From contig JASXTE010000017.1 of NCBI GenBank assembly GCA_030280995.1, positions 5,965,001-6,029,000 of the forward strand: a stretch of DNA of 64,000 nucleotides, written 5' to 3'. Positions 25,389 to 35,251 of this stretch are shown here, one piece after another. The notes beneath the pieces are model-generated. The model searched no databases and had not been told where the DNA came from. It saw only the letters and a program-made list of their open reading frames with translations. The stretch is from Hemileia vastatrix. Lineage: Eukaryota; Basidiomycota; Pucciniomycetes; Pucciniales; Zaghouaniaceae. Numbering within the stretch: the stretch's first letter is position 1; each line of letters starts with the position of its first letter. Position numbers and translations under genes: made by a program.

Positions 25389-25473
25389 GGTGATGTCCTG
25401 GAAAGTTTTTGTTAGCTTTAGACCTGGTATTATAAGCAGGCTGTTCACTTACACTATCCTGGGGAGCACTCAT

Positions 25474-25984
25474 ATTGTTCAGAATAACAATATTTTATGT
25501 CTAAAAAAGGAAAAAACTCTATGGAATTAGTAGACAAAAGATATTAGTAATTATATTACTAATAAAAAAGCAATGGAGCTTACCCTGAATTTATATCTTT
25601 ATTTATTTAAATAAAATATAAGAAAAATTCGAAAAAATCTGTTAAAAATATAATAATAAGTTTAACTAGACCTCTATAAGGGTGAATAACTAGCTTACCA
25701 AGCTTTAGCCAAATACCAATTTAATTGGGTGTTATATTGGTGTCCAAATACCAAGTGAAATTGGGTTTATATTGGGTACAGTTACTACTGTAAATATCTA
25801 ATTTTTATGATAAAAAATTAGTACAATTATTATAAGGGTTCTTTTCCGCAATCAATGAGTTATGATGACCCACTAATATGCAGCAGACCCAAATATTTGG
25901 TTAATTTTGAGTTGTACTAAGGTAAAAATCACGTCCCAAGGCTTATACTAAATAATAAGTAAAATATAAGGAAAGACCCCCAAT
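25474..25984 (-). other. Element B 5' leader with primer-binding-like site
   Basis: On the minus strand 25970-25984 reads ATTGGGGGTCTTTCC directly after the LTR. From its third base it starts TGGGGG, as expected for pairing to a tRNA CCA end. The remainder is AT-rich and I see no gene in it. Confidence 0.6.
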
Positions 25985-27162
25985 TGTCAGTATAGTCTAG
26001 TATGTAAGTATGATATAATAGTGTTATTTTATGGTCCAACTACTTATTTATAAATGATTTAGTGATTAAACCTCAGGGGAAGACTAATAGAATAGTTATA
26101 CTCAAATAAAACTCACAATACTTGGATTTAAATGCGTGCTAGTGGTGGAAAATAGAAGAATAAAATATAGTTATAGCTTTTTATAAAGATAATATCAATT
26201 TATAAGGGCTTTATAATATATTTCTGATTTCTAATAATTGTATTATAGTATTTTTTTGAAGTGTAGTAATTGAATGATGATAATAAACCGTCAAAATCCC
26301 TCCTTACTTATACCCAAATCCACTGGAGTGCACAGACCTTCAATCCAGATGATGTCACTGCTATCCCCGGCAATTACAGCACTGTGAGGGCCCATCACCT
26401 CCCCATGGCGTCCACTTCAAGCAGTTTCAACACTCAGACCTCCAGTAAGGACCCTCCATCACTATTAATAATAACACAGAGTCATACCATAAATAGAAAA
26501 CCCAGATAAAAGCGGATACCATAAAGAAACAGGTAAAATAAATGATCAAAAAGAGATTTAATGAAACTAAAAGAATATAAAGGAAACAAATAAAATGTCC
26601 AAGCCCCCAATAACATCCCCAAGCATCCACATTAACCCAAAAACATCTTTCCAACCCATAAATCCGTGAATAACCATCCAAGGAAGTAATTTTAGTTGTC
26701 CAAACTGGGTGTATGCGCCTGATATAGGTGTCTATGCTTCTGTAGGGGTTGTGAGTCCACTGATTTCGTCCATATGACCTAAAATAAGCAGAAAAACAAA
26801 GGTTATAGGCTATTAAGGGGCTAAAACCCACTTATATACCTAAATATACATAATATACTGCATATTTCACTGAATATGAGATTTATGTATACATATAAGC
26901 TTATGTATGTCAATAATTACTTCATATCACTTAAGATAAGTATATTATGACTCCATTAACACCTTAATAAGTATTATTAGGCCATGGATAAGCTATTTAA
27001 ACTATTATAAATTATATAATAGAATAATAATTATATATATATATAATAAAATAATATATATTATTATTTTAACCTTATTTTTAAGATATAAGCTTAATCT
27101 AGTTAAGGTTATCTTATTTTAAGCATAAGAAATACTCAGTCCTAAGGATATTTAGGCTGACA
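25985..27162 (-). repeat. Element B 5' LTR
   Basis: The 1,178-bp partner of 18311-19488, with about seven substitutions between them by eye. Confidence 0.95.
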
Positions 27163-27211
27163 ATTCATCACCCTCTTTAAATGTGTGTTCTTTATGAGAT
27201 TTATCCCATCT
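27163..27211 (-). pseudogene. Element F integrase sliver between B and C
   Basis: These 49 bp encode RWDKSHKEHTFKEGD on the minus strand, the integrase stretch just before the GPY/F module. They carry the B target copy (ATTCA) at the left and the C target copy (CATCT, 27207-27211) at the right. This shows that B and C entered the same gene 44 bp apart. Confidence 0.9.
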
Positions 27212-28353
27212 TGTCGGCCGGTCGTCTAGAAGAAGGAGAAAAATAGAAGAAGGAATGAGAGGAGGAGAAGGAGGAAAGGAGTATGGGTAATAAAAAAAAT
27301 AAAATTTAATAAAATTATTTAATTTATTGAGAGAAAAACAACGATAAGTGAGCTGGGAGGTGACAACAACTTGGTATTATTAATATCAATATTATATAAG
27401 TAAGAGTTCTGCGTGGCAACCAAAATAATTACTATCAGACTTAAAGCAACCTTTAAATTGTTATATAAAATTTTAATTAGAATTTTATTACTAATAAAAA
27501 GAATATAAACGTAATATAAAAATTGTATTTAAATTGTTGAGTGTATAATAAGTGATAAGGCTACAGGGGATTATCCAAGGCCCTTTTATAGGCAATGGGT
27601 CCTCTGAAGCGCTACTATATCAGTAAATACAATGATTAGAAAGGAATAAAACAAATATATCAAAAAGAGTAAATGAAACATAACAATATAGAGAAAAACA
27701 TGAAACAATTAATTAAAAGCCCAATTAAGAATCCAATTTCCCCGCCATTAATCCCCAAATCAGTAAGTGACAATAGTAAATAACTAAACAAGAGTGGAAA
27801 CATAGGAACTATGAGAAATATAATTCCCAACAGATGGTACATCCTGATTAGAGGACATTTTAAGTGAAACAAAAAATAATTTGACGCAACAAAACAATCA
27901 ATTAATCTCAATTTAGTTCAAATTAATTTATTTGTTTTTTCTAACACAATTAAGGGTCAAAAGAAGCGTCCTTAATAATTGTTTAGTGTCATATGAGAGG
28001 TATTAGTTAATATATAAATTTAAGTAATTAATTTAAATATATTATAAATCAAATTTACACTTGTAATTATAATATATGTTTTTTAATTAATTAAATATAA
28101 ATTTATAATTATTAAATATATAAAAATGCGCCATTATTTGTAGAATATATTATATTATGCTCAATTTAATTGTATATAAAAATATATATAACCAATAAAT
28201 TTAATGTAACATTTGTATATAATAAAATTCTTATATAATTTCATTATGTAATAAAATATTAAGTTATATTCATTAAATACAAGTTTTACCCACTCTTTAA
28301 GGTTTTATAATTTATATATCATTTACTGGACTCCTGGAATAGCCTGGCTGACA
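27212..28353 (-). repeat. Element C 3' LTR
   Basis: It runs from TGTCGGCCGGTCGTCTAGAA to GCCTGGCTGACA on the plus strand and is near-identical to 35252-36394. Confidence 0.95.
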
Positions 28354-28385
28354 CTCCCTCACTCTAAAAAAACAATAAAAAAATG
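28354..28385 (-). other. Element C polypurine-like tract
   Basis: On the minus strand AGAGTGAGGGAG directly precedes the LTR after TTGTTTTTTT. It has the same layout as in B, E and F. Confidence 0.65.
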
Positions 28386-31300
28386 CTAAGATTTTTTCTT
28401 TTTGTATTTTTTCAACAGAGCAGGCAGATTTGAAATTTCTTTGCCAGGTATCCATGCATCATGTTCAGATGATTTGTTCTTATATCTCAATAAATATTCA
28501 GTACCTCTTTCAGAAGTGATAATTCTATCATTGAGAATTTTATCAATTTCTGCTGTTTCTGTGACTTCCTGAGGGTTCTTCTTAGGTCTTCCTCTTCTTT
28601 TTGGAAATAAGTCACTGTTGGAAGTATAAGGTTTAAGCAAAGAAATGGGAAAGACAGGATGTTTCCTATCATATGGAGAATACAATACAACTTCTACTGC
28701 ATTATCACCAACCATTCTTTTAACAACAAATGGTCCTACAAAAGGATCTTTTAATTTGTGGTTACCTTGTAAATTGAAATGGACAGTAGAGATCAACACT
28801 TCATCACCCTTGTTAAATGTGTATTCCTTATGGGATTTATCCCATCTTTTCTTTTCATATTCAAATGCTTTATCAATACAACTCTGAGCATGTTTTCTGC
28901 ATAGCTGTTGCATTTGCATAAAAGATTTTACACCAGGATGTAGTTCCAACTTAGGTAATTTATTATTGAGAATCTGAGCAGGAGTGTTTGGGACATAACC
29001 TAACCAAAGCTCAAAAGGCTTTTTCTCAGTGACAGAATGAACAGTGCTATTATATGCAAATTCAAGACCAGGCAAAAGAGTGACCCAATCATGAGTAAAT
29101 CTGTCATTATCTTTATATTCTAAACCAAAGGCACAATACCTTCTAATCATATCTTCCAGAGTTTGAATCATTCTTTCAGCTAGACCATCAGTCTGAGGAT
29201 GGTGAGCTGTAGACAATTTTAACTCACAGCCACAAATATCCATCAAAGAGGTCCAAAACTCAGAAGTGAATTTTGGATCCCTATCAGAGATAATGGCTTT
29301 TGGAAAACCAATAATATTAAACATGTAAGACCACCATAAGAAAGCTAATTCTTTGGTGGATACATCTTTGTGGGTTGGAATAAATTTGCACATTTTTGTG
29401 AATCTATCAACTATTACCCAACAAGAGTTAAAGCTGTCTTTACCTGCAACAGGAAGACCAGTGACAAAATCCATATTAATGATTTGCCAGGGAGCACTAG
29501 GTGCTTCAATATGTTGTAATAACCCTGCTCTCTTGCCTGTTAACTTTTTAGATTTTTGGCAGGAATCACAAGATTCAACATATAATTTTGTGTCTTCAGA
29601 CATATTAGCCCACCATGCAGTGTTTTTGATTCTAATCAATGTTTTTTCAAGATCAAAATGACCAGCTAATATGTCATCATGACAAAGTTTTAGGATAGTT
29701 TCTTTCATTGAAGGAGGAATAACAATTACATTGGTAAGCTTCCTTCTATAATAAATATAACCATCTTCAATAGAAAACTTTCCTTTATTTAAAGCATTTT
29801 GGTATTTTGCAGGAAGAGTTTTTATTAATGCTTGAATTGAAGCATTCTTAGGATCATTCAAAATAGTAACTAATTTATTTAAGTCAGAATCTTTATCATA
29901 TGAATCCAGTATTAACTGTAATAACTCTTCTTCCATATCAACTATAAATATACCATGTATATGAACAGTGTCATCCTCAGGTACATAAGCAGGATTGGAG
30001 TCATTATTTGGCAGAGGCAATCTGGAGAGCATATCAACATTAGAGTGAACATTTCCAGCTCTGTGGATAATAGTCATCCTTCCTCTGTATTCCTGAACAG
30101 CAAGTTGCCACCTGAACATATGTCTGTTAGGTGTTTTGAGGTTTAAGAGAGATTTCACAGCACTACAGTCAGTTACCAACTCAAATTTTTGGTCATCCAA
30201 GTAGTAATGAAGTTTCTCAAGAGCCCAAACAACTGCTAAGCACTCCAATTGAGTGGCACCATATTTCAATTCACTATTTCTTAAGGTTCTTGAAATATAA
30301 CAAATTACAACCTCTGAGGATTTATCATTAATAATTTGCTTTTGGTGAAGGGCAGCACCCAGACCCATAAAGCTAGCATCTGTATAAAGTACAAATGGCT
30401 TGTTAAAATCTGGGAGAGCCAATATAGGGGCTGTCATTAAGCAATTTTTTAATGTATTAAAAGCTTTCTGACAGTCATCATTCCAGAGAAAAGCAACATC
30501 TTTTCTGGTTAGTTTTGTAAGAGGCAAGGCTATGACCTGATAATTTTTAATATATTGTCTATAATAGCCACACATACCTAAAAAACTTTGGATTTCTCTT
30601 ACAGAAGTTGGTGCTTTCACATTTTGAGTGGCAGCAACTTTATTATGGTCTACACAAATTTGTAAGCCTGACACAACATGGCCAAGGACTTTCAAAGATT
30701 GAAAACCAAATTTACACTTTTTTAAAGATAAGGTCATATTGATCTCATCCATTTTTTGGAAAACTCTATTTAAATGAATCATATGTTCATCAAAAGTTTT
30801 AGAAAAAACAATAATATCATCAATATAAACCATGAGCCAACCTTCAATAATTTCTTGATGGAAAGTGTTATCCATGACTTTCTGGAAAACTGAAGGAGCA
30901 TTTTTAGGGCCAAATGGCATCCTAACATACTTATATATTCCCATATGAGTAGCAATAAGCAAAAAATTTTGAGAATTTTTCTCAACTGGAACTTGATGAT
31001 AACCTTTATTACCATCCAGACAACTAATAAATTTTGCACCTTGCAAGGTAGCATGTATTGAATTAATTCTGGGTAAAGGATAAATATCATCAACAGTATA
31101 AGTATTTAAAGCTCTGTAATCTCCACATAATCTAGCTTTATCTTTTTCATAAGAAATTAAGACTGGGGAGATGACACAATATTTGGGGGTGACATCCACT
31201 TTTTCAATGATATTCATTTTCAATAATGTTTCAATATTATCTTCAATATCTTTTCTTTTTGATGGAGAAGCAGGATATGGTTTTTTCTTAAGGGAAGGAG

Positions 31301-34300
31301 GAATATCACTCAAATTACAGGATAAGGTAATTTTCATCTCTTCCTGAACAATTCCCAAGACATGAGAACCATGAGCAAAAGCCATAGGGAAAGAGGTAAT
31401 AGAGGCAACAATAAAATCCTTTTGTTCATTAGTTAAATGATCACCAAAAGAAGCGGTATTTATTTCATGTAATAAATCATCCATTTCAGTTGTTGTTCTA
31501 CCTTTACATTGGGTGAGTGAGTTACAAGATTTCAACAAATGCCCAGAAGGTTTAGGAGAAGAAATTTTGAATTTTCTTTTCCCATTCATTCCTAATGTAA
31601 AGCAATTATTTGCTGGGTCCAGTTTCACACCAAACATTGTTAAAATATCATTTCCCATAATAAACCAATTGCTCAAATTATCATTTTTCATGACAACAAA
31701 CTCACAAATAGCTCTGACAAAACCACCATTATATTTGAAGAATACAGAGGTTTTGTATTTGCCAATAGGAAATAAGGTAGAACCATACCCTCTCCATTTT
31801 TCAGAAGTTATAGGCAATAATTTACTCAAATAATCCTTATCCACTGAAGCCAAAGCTTTTTCAGATACTACACTTCCTCCAGCACCAGAATCAAGAACTA
31901 CATCAACATTTTTACCATTAATGATAACAGGTGCCTTTAAAGGGGATATAGGAATAGAATTGTTAGTAATATCTTTAATTATCTCAGCATTTTCTACTGA
32001 AGATAAATTCAATACACAATCTTCAGATATATTATTTAAATAATGGACATCATGTTCCAACATTAAAACATCTTTAACAGATTCATTGTCATAGGAGATA
32101 TTACTTTCACAGTCACTGGAAGAATTATTGACATCAAGTTCAACTTCATCAGTGTCTTCATTTTGTTCAACAAGATGGATTTTCTTGTCACAAACATGAC
32201 CCTTCTGCCACGGTTTGTTACATTTATAACAAGTATTTGTTGCATATTTTTTAGGTGCAACTGGGGCAGAGGGTTTACCAGATTTTTCTGGGAGCTTTAT
32301 AGAAGGTTTATTCTGATCATTATAAGATTTACTAAGGTAATTCTTTGGTTCATATCTATGGTTGAGTAGTACTTCATTACAGATATTAATGAAAGAAGAA
32401 TTTTCCCTTACATGCTCAGTTCTAGCAACAATCAAATCCCTAAGAGAATTTGGTAATTTATACAAGATTTTATCTCTCCAAATATCATAATCCATCTTTG
32501 GATCAATTGCTCTAAGGATTTTAGTTATTTTCATCAGAAAAACAATGGGCTTTTCAACAGAGGAGGATACATATCTAGTATTCTCATACAGTCTTTGCTG
32601 AGCTAACCTGAATTTTGAACCACCAAACTGATTCTCAATCAAGGATTTCCAATCATTCCATGTATAATGATTGTTATCTAAGAGGACAGATTCATACCAC
32701 ATCAAGGCTACATTGGAAAATAAAGAAATTAGCTTAGAAACAATTTCCTCATCAGGTAGTTTATAAGATCTCTTTAAATTATCAATTCTTTGGATAAAGT
32801 GTTGCCAATCAGAGGAAGAATCACCATCAAAGGTAGGATATTGGTCTAACTTAGGCCAATTTTTCTGACTACTGGGATGGTCCACTTTTTGGTTTGAATT
32901 ATTTATTAGTAATAATTCCTGAAGTTTAGCCAGGTGTTCAGAAATTTCATTATTTACAGAAACAGCTGGTGCATGACCATCACAAGATTTTTTGCTAGTA
33001 GCAAAAGATTTTACAGACTCATTGTCAGTTTGTTTAATGGTTGAAATATGAGGAAGAAAGGATGAACTTTGTTCAGGTTTTTTCCCTTTATTTTTATGCA
33101 GTTTACTGGCAGAAATCTCATTTAATTCATTATTGATGGTTAAGGTTGAGAACTTTTCCTGTAGGTCAGACACATAGTTTCTTATTCTTGGAATTTCAGA
33201 CATCTGGTCATTCACTTTTGCAAGAGATAGAACATTTCTGTCCTCAGAAACTGAGTGTTTTGTACTTAGTGCATGGAAGTCATTTTTTAGTTTCTTCAAC
33301 TCATTTTGTAGAGATTTTATTTCATTTTTGAATGAATAATTTTCCTCAATAAGGGGTTTCAATTCACTCAATGTCTTATGCAGACTGATATTTCTATCTG
33401 AGATAGCTCTATGGTCACTTCTTATTTGTTTTTGTTGACTAAGAACAATATTCAAGGTTTCTTTGATTTTTAAATAAGCTGTATCTTGTACAGAAGAACT
33501 CACTCTACATTGCAAGTGTAAATTATTTAATCTATCATTTTCATGGATTAACACATCTCTCACATGTTTGTCTTTCACAATATTAAAATCAAGGGTATCT
33601 TTCAAAATTTCCTCAGAAGTTTTTTCAATTAAGTTATAGATTTCAGGGGGAACAGAATCATTTTTAATTGCAAGAGAAGGATTAATTAAAGATGTAGAAG
33701 TTAAATGTAAAGGTTCATCAAATGACAATTTGCTAATTACATCAATAGGGCTACTAGTTACAGGAAGCTGTCTTTTAACAGGTTTAACTGTTCTTTCACC
33801 ATGTTCAATAATATTACCTGCAGAAGAAGATTTATTAGAAAACATACCCAAGTGACTATCAACCAAATTACTTACAATGGCAGAGGAGGAAACTTCCCCT
33901 GGGACTGGGTTTGGGATTGTGCTTGGGCCTTCTTTCTCCTGCTTTGTTGGTAGAGATGAGGAGGTGGATGGAAATTGGGTGTTCTGGATGGGCCAGGCTG
34001 ATGATGAGGAGGGTGTTGCACATTCTGTTGGTAGTGACTCATTAGATAATCCCATTTCCATTGCTCTACTTCCATAGTATTTGGATTTTGGATGGTTGAG
34101 CTGGGTGGCTGTGAAGGTTGAGCCTGAAATTGAAGCTGATTGGGAGGCAATTGAGGAGGGGCCTGGGCCTGAATCTGGTTCCTGAGTTCTTGGACCTGAT
34201 CCCACAATGTGTCTACCTTTGCTTTGTACGTCATATTTTCTGTCTTCAACTCTTTTATATGACTGGAGAGGTTGCTGATTTGTTGTGGCAGAGGAAGCTT

Positions 34301-34553
34301 TTTTATTTTGAAGCCTTTTGGAAGACCTTCTTGAGGCACTAGAGGCTTTACTTCCTTCTGTGGTACTGGGGGAAGGGGGTTTGGTTTGTTTGCATTTCCT
34401 GTCATTTCCACATCCTGCAGTATGAGAATTCTTTGTGTTAGCATAAGATTTTTTATGACCAACTTTAGAAGAACTTACCGTGTCAGCATCATAGTCAATT
34501 TCTATCTCATCCACTTGCATGTTATCCATTTTTTCTGTCAAATTGTTGGACAT
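28386..34553 (-). CDS. Element C Gag-Pol fusion polyprotein, 2,055 aa, intact
   Basis: One frame from ATG 34553 to a stop at 28386 encodes a complete chromovirus polyprotein. A Ser/Lys-rich disordered N-terminus spans 1-260 and coiled coils about 300-470. The capsid-like part (SDWQHFIQRIDNLKRSYKLP) spans about 560-735. The zinc knuckle has C775, C778, H786 and C788. Protease D888 sits in LDSGAGG. RT carries Y-I-D-D at 1243-1246. RNase H has D1392, E1437 and D1462. The integrase zinc finger has H1625, H1632, C1662 and C1665, and its DDE triad is D1695, D1757 and E1793. The GPY/F module lies at 1937-1976 and the chromodomain at 2001-2052. All catalytic residues expected are present. There is no gag/pol stop or frameshift. 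About 550 residues before the capsid is far longer than a usual Ty3 Gag. Confidence 0.97.
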   Translation of the reverse strand: MSNNLTEKMDNMQVDEIEIDYDADTVSSSKVGHKKSYANTKNSHTAGCGNDRKCKQTKPPSPSTTEGSKASSASRRSSKRLQNKKASSATTNQQPLQSYKRVEDRKYDVQSKGRHIVGSGPRTQEPDSGPGPSSIASQSASISGSTFTATQLNHPKSKYYGSRAMEMGLSNESLPTECATPSSSSAWPIQNTQFPSTSSSLPTKQEKEGPSTIPNPVPGEVSSSAIVSNLVDSHLGMFSNKSSSAGNIIEHGERTVKPVKRQLPVTSSPIDVISKLSFDEPLHLTSTSLINPSLAIKNDSVPPEIYNLIEKTSEEILKDTLDFNIVKDKHVRDVLIHENDRLNNLHLQCRVSSSVQDTAYLKIKETLNIVLSQQKQIRSDHRAISDRNISLHKTLSELKPLIEENYSFKNEIKSLQNELKKLKNDFHALSTKHSVSEDRNVLSLAKVNDQMSEIPRIRNYVSDLQEKFSTLTINNELNEISASKLHKNKGKKPEQSSSFLPHISTIKQTDNESVKSFATSKKSCDGHAPAVSVNNEISEHLAKLQELLLINNSNQKVDHPSSQKNWPKLDQYPTFDGDSSSDWQHFIQRIDNLKRSYKLPDEEIVSKLISLFSNVALMWYESVLLDNNHYTWNDWKSLIENQFGGSKFRLAQQRLYENTRYVSSSVEKPIVFLMKITKILRAIDPKMDYDIWRDKILYKLPNSLRDLIVARTEHVRENSSFINICNEVLLNHRYEPKNYLSKSYNDQNKPSIKLPEKSGKPSAPVAPKKYATNTCYKCNKPWQKGHVCDKKIHLVEQNEDTDEVELDVNNSSSDCESNISYDNESVKDVLMLEHDVHYLNNISEDCVLNLSSVENAEIIKDITNNSIPISPLKAPVIINGKNVDVVLDSGAGGSVVSEKALASVDKDYLSKLLPITSEKWRGYGSTLFPIGKYKTSVFFKYNGGFVRAICEFVVMKNDNLSNWFIMGNDILTMFGVKLDPANNCFTLGMNGKRKFKISSPKPSGHLLKSCNSLTQCKGRTTTEMDDLLHEINTASFGDHLTNEQKDFIVASITSFPMAFAHGSHVLGIVQEEMKITLSCNLSDIPPSLKKKPYPASPSKRKDIEDNIETLLKMNIIEKVDVTPKYCVISPVLISYEKDKARLCGDYRALNTYTVDDIYPLPRINSIHATLQGAKFISCLDGNKGYHQVPVEKNSQNFLLIATHMGIYKYVRMPFGPKNAPSVFQKVMDNTFHQEIIEGWLMVYIDDIIVFSKTFDEHMIHLNRVFQKMDEINMTLSLKKCKFGFQSLKVLGHVVSGLQICVDHNKVAATQNVKAPTSVREIQSFLGMCGYYRQYIKNYQVIALPLTKLTRKDVAFLWNDDCQKAFNTLKNCLMTAPILALPDFNKPFVLYTDASFMGLGAALHQKQIINDKSSEVVICYISRTLRNSELKYGATQLECLAVVWALEKLHYYLDDQKFELVTDCSAVKSLLNLKTPNRHMFRWQLAVQEYRGRMTIIHRAGNVHSNVDMLSRLPLPNNDSNPAYVPEDDTVHIHGIFIVDMEEELLQLILDSYDKDSDLNKLVTILNDPKNASIQALIKTLPAKYQNALNKGKFSIEDGYIYYRRKLTNVIVIPPSMKETILKLCHDDILAGHFDLEKTLIRIKNTAWWANMSEDTKLYVESCDSCQKSKKLTGKRAGLLQHIEAPSAPWQIINMDFVTGLPVAGKDSFNSCWVIVDRFTKMCKFIPTHKDVSTKELAFLWWSYMFNIIGFPKAIISDRDPKFTSEFWTSLMDICGCELKLSTAHHPQTDGLAERMIQTLEDMIRRYCAFGLEYKDNDRFTHDWVTLLPGLEFAYNSTVHSVTEKKPFELWLGYVPNTPAQILNNKLPKLELHPGVKSFMQMQQLCRKHAQSCIDKAFEYEKKRWDKSHKEYTFNKGDEVLISTVHFNLQGNHKLKDPFVGPFVVKRMVGDNAVEVVLYSPYDRKHPVFPISLLKPYTSNSDLFPKRRGRPKKNPQEVTETAEIDKILNDRIITSERGTEYLLRYKNKSSEHDAWIPGKEISNLPALLKKYKKKKS
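33818..33875 (-). other. Intron-like segment in element C gag (58 nt)
   Basis: The minus strand reads GTAAGT, then TTCTAAT about 20 nt before the end, a pyrimidine run, and CTGCAG. GTAATATTATTGA follows. Size, branch-point match and tract all suit a short fungal intron. Its length is 1 mod 3, so splicing would end Gag-Pol after 18 more codons but leave the overlapping ORF's end unchanged. Confidence 0.5.
33872..34405 (-). CDS. Overlapping +1-frame ORF of element C, 177 aa
   Basis: The start is ATG 34405 (MTGNANKPNP), 148 nt after the Gag-Pol ATG. This ATG is chosen because E and F carry a homologous ATG after the same DVE- or VE-type codons. Residues 1-35 are Pro/Lys-rich. FKIKKLPLPQQISNL (32-46) opens a coiled coil to about 80 (IKELKTENMTYKAKVDTLW). 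A Pro/Gln-rich linker covers 81-112, then MEVEQWKWDY (111-120), His/Pro-rich sequence and SRRKKAQAQS (155-164). It ends GKFPPLPL, and the TAA lies inside a GTAAGT donor. The same plan as the B product, despite low identity, supports a real protein. The function is unknown. Confidence 0.75.
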   Translation of the reverse strand: MTGNANKPNPLPPVPQKEVKPLVPQEGLPKGFKIKKLPLPQQISNLSSHIKELKTENMTYKAKVDTLWDQVQELRNQIQAQAPPQLPPNQLQFQAQPSQPPSSTIQNPNTMEVEQWKWDYLMSHYQQNVQHPPHHQPGPSRTPNFHPPPHLYQQSRRKKAQAQSQTQSQGKFPPLPL

Positions 34554-35251
34554 ACTAGTGGGAAGATTAATATTTTACTTTGTACTTTATAAAAAATAAT
34601 CAAAGTTAGTCAATAATTTGCTCCAAATAATATAAAAAAATTTTTTTAATTAATTAAATTATAGAAAAATTAACTTTCAATATAAAGTAATAATTAAAAA
34701 ATTAATTTTTTTTAAAAAAAATGGATTGCAAGTTTAAATTGGGAATAACAAGTTAGTTAATTCAACCAATTAATTACCAATATTAAATATGGCAATATAT
34801 TGGGACTAAGCACAATGTACTTTTAAGTCAACCAAAAATTAACAATAATTAATAATAAAAAAAAATTAAATTAATAATTCAATTTGTATTAATAATAATG
34901 TCAATTCTTCTAGGACTAAGAGGATTTAACACTCTATAATGGTCAACTAGGAAAAAAAAAATTTTTTTAAAAATTGAACACTTACACTCAGTGAATCAGC
35001 AATTAAGCCACAATCACTGTTATTGCAATAAAAATATAGTAATATGAGTGAGAGGCGCAAAGGTGAACTTACTATAGTGATCGAAAAATCACTTCAAAAT
35101 AGTATAAAAATTAATATTATATAAACCTAATATGTCGAACCCAAGTTCGAAACACAGTCGCGGCAAAAGTTTCGTTTTGCTAGGTGGTCCGTGCGTTTTG
35201 TCGTTCGTCGCCAGGCTTCGATCGTCGTTGTCGTTTGGAAAGGCCCTCAGT
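34554..35251 (-). other. Element C 5' leader with primer-binding-like site and CpG-dense patch
   Basis: The bases after the LTR (35237-35251, minus strand) read ACTGAGGGCCTTTCC. The adjacent 35140-35240 stretch is unusually GC- and CpG-rich for this window (repeated tcgtcg motifs), and then gives way to AT-rich leader. No ORF is supported. Confidence 0.6.

Larger units (their letters stand above)
19606..25473 (-). pseudogene. Element B gag-pol polyprotein, one frame with two stops
   Basis: From ATG 25473 (MSAPQDSVSEQPAY) a single frame runs to 19606, about 1,955 codons. It is interrupted only by stops at 21679-21681 (within ERQ*AFNKL) and 21007-21009 (KYKE*LEKG). All three open segments share one reading frame. 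Domains in order: low-complexity N-terminus, coiled coils, capsid-like region, zinc knuckle CYKCNKPWVKGHKC, protease LDTGAAGSVVS, RT with VYIDDIIVF, RNase H, integrase with intact HPQTDGLAERM, GPY/F and chromodomain. With near-identical LTRs, the stops must be recent. Gag and Pol are fused, with no frameshift site between them. Confidence 0.94.
18311..27162 (-). mobile_element. Full-length Ty3/Gypsy element B inside F integrase
   Basis: Two 1,178-bp LTRs of equal length flank one internal region. The target duplication ATTCA lies at 18306-18310 and 27163-27167. The LTRs differ at about seven sites by eye, so this is a recent insertion. Removing B restores the F integrase frame between GPY/F and RWDKSHKE. 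Confidence 0.96.
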
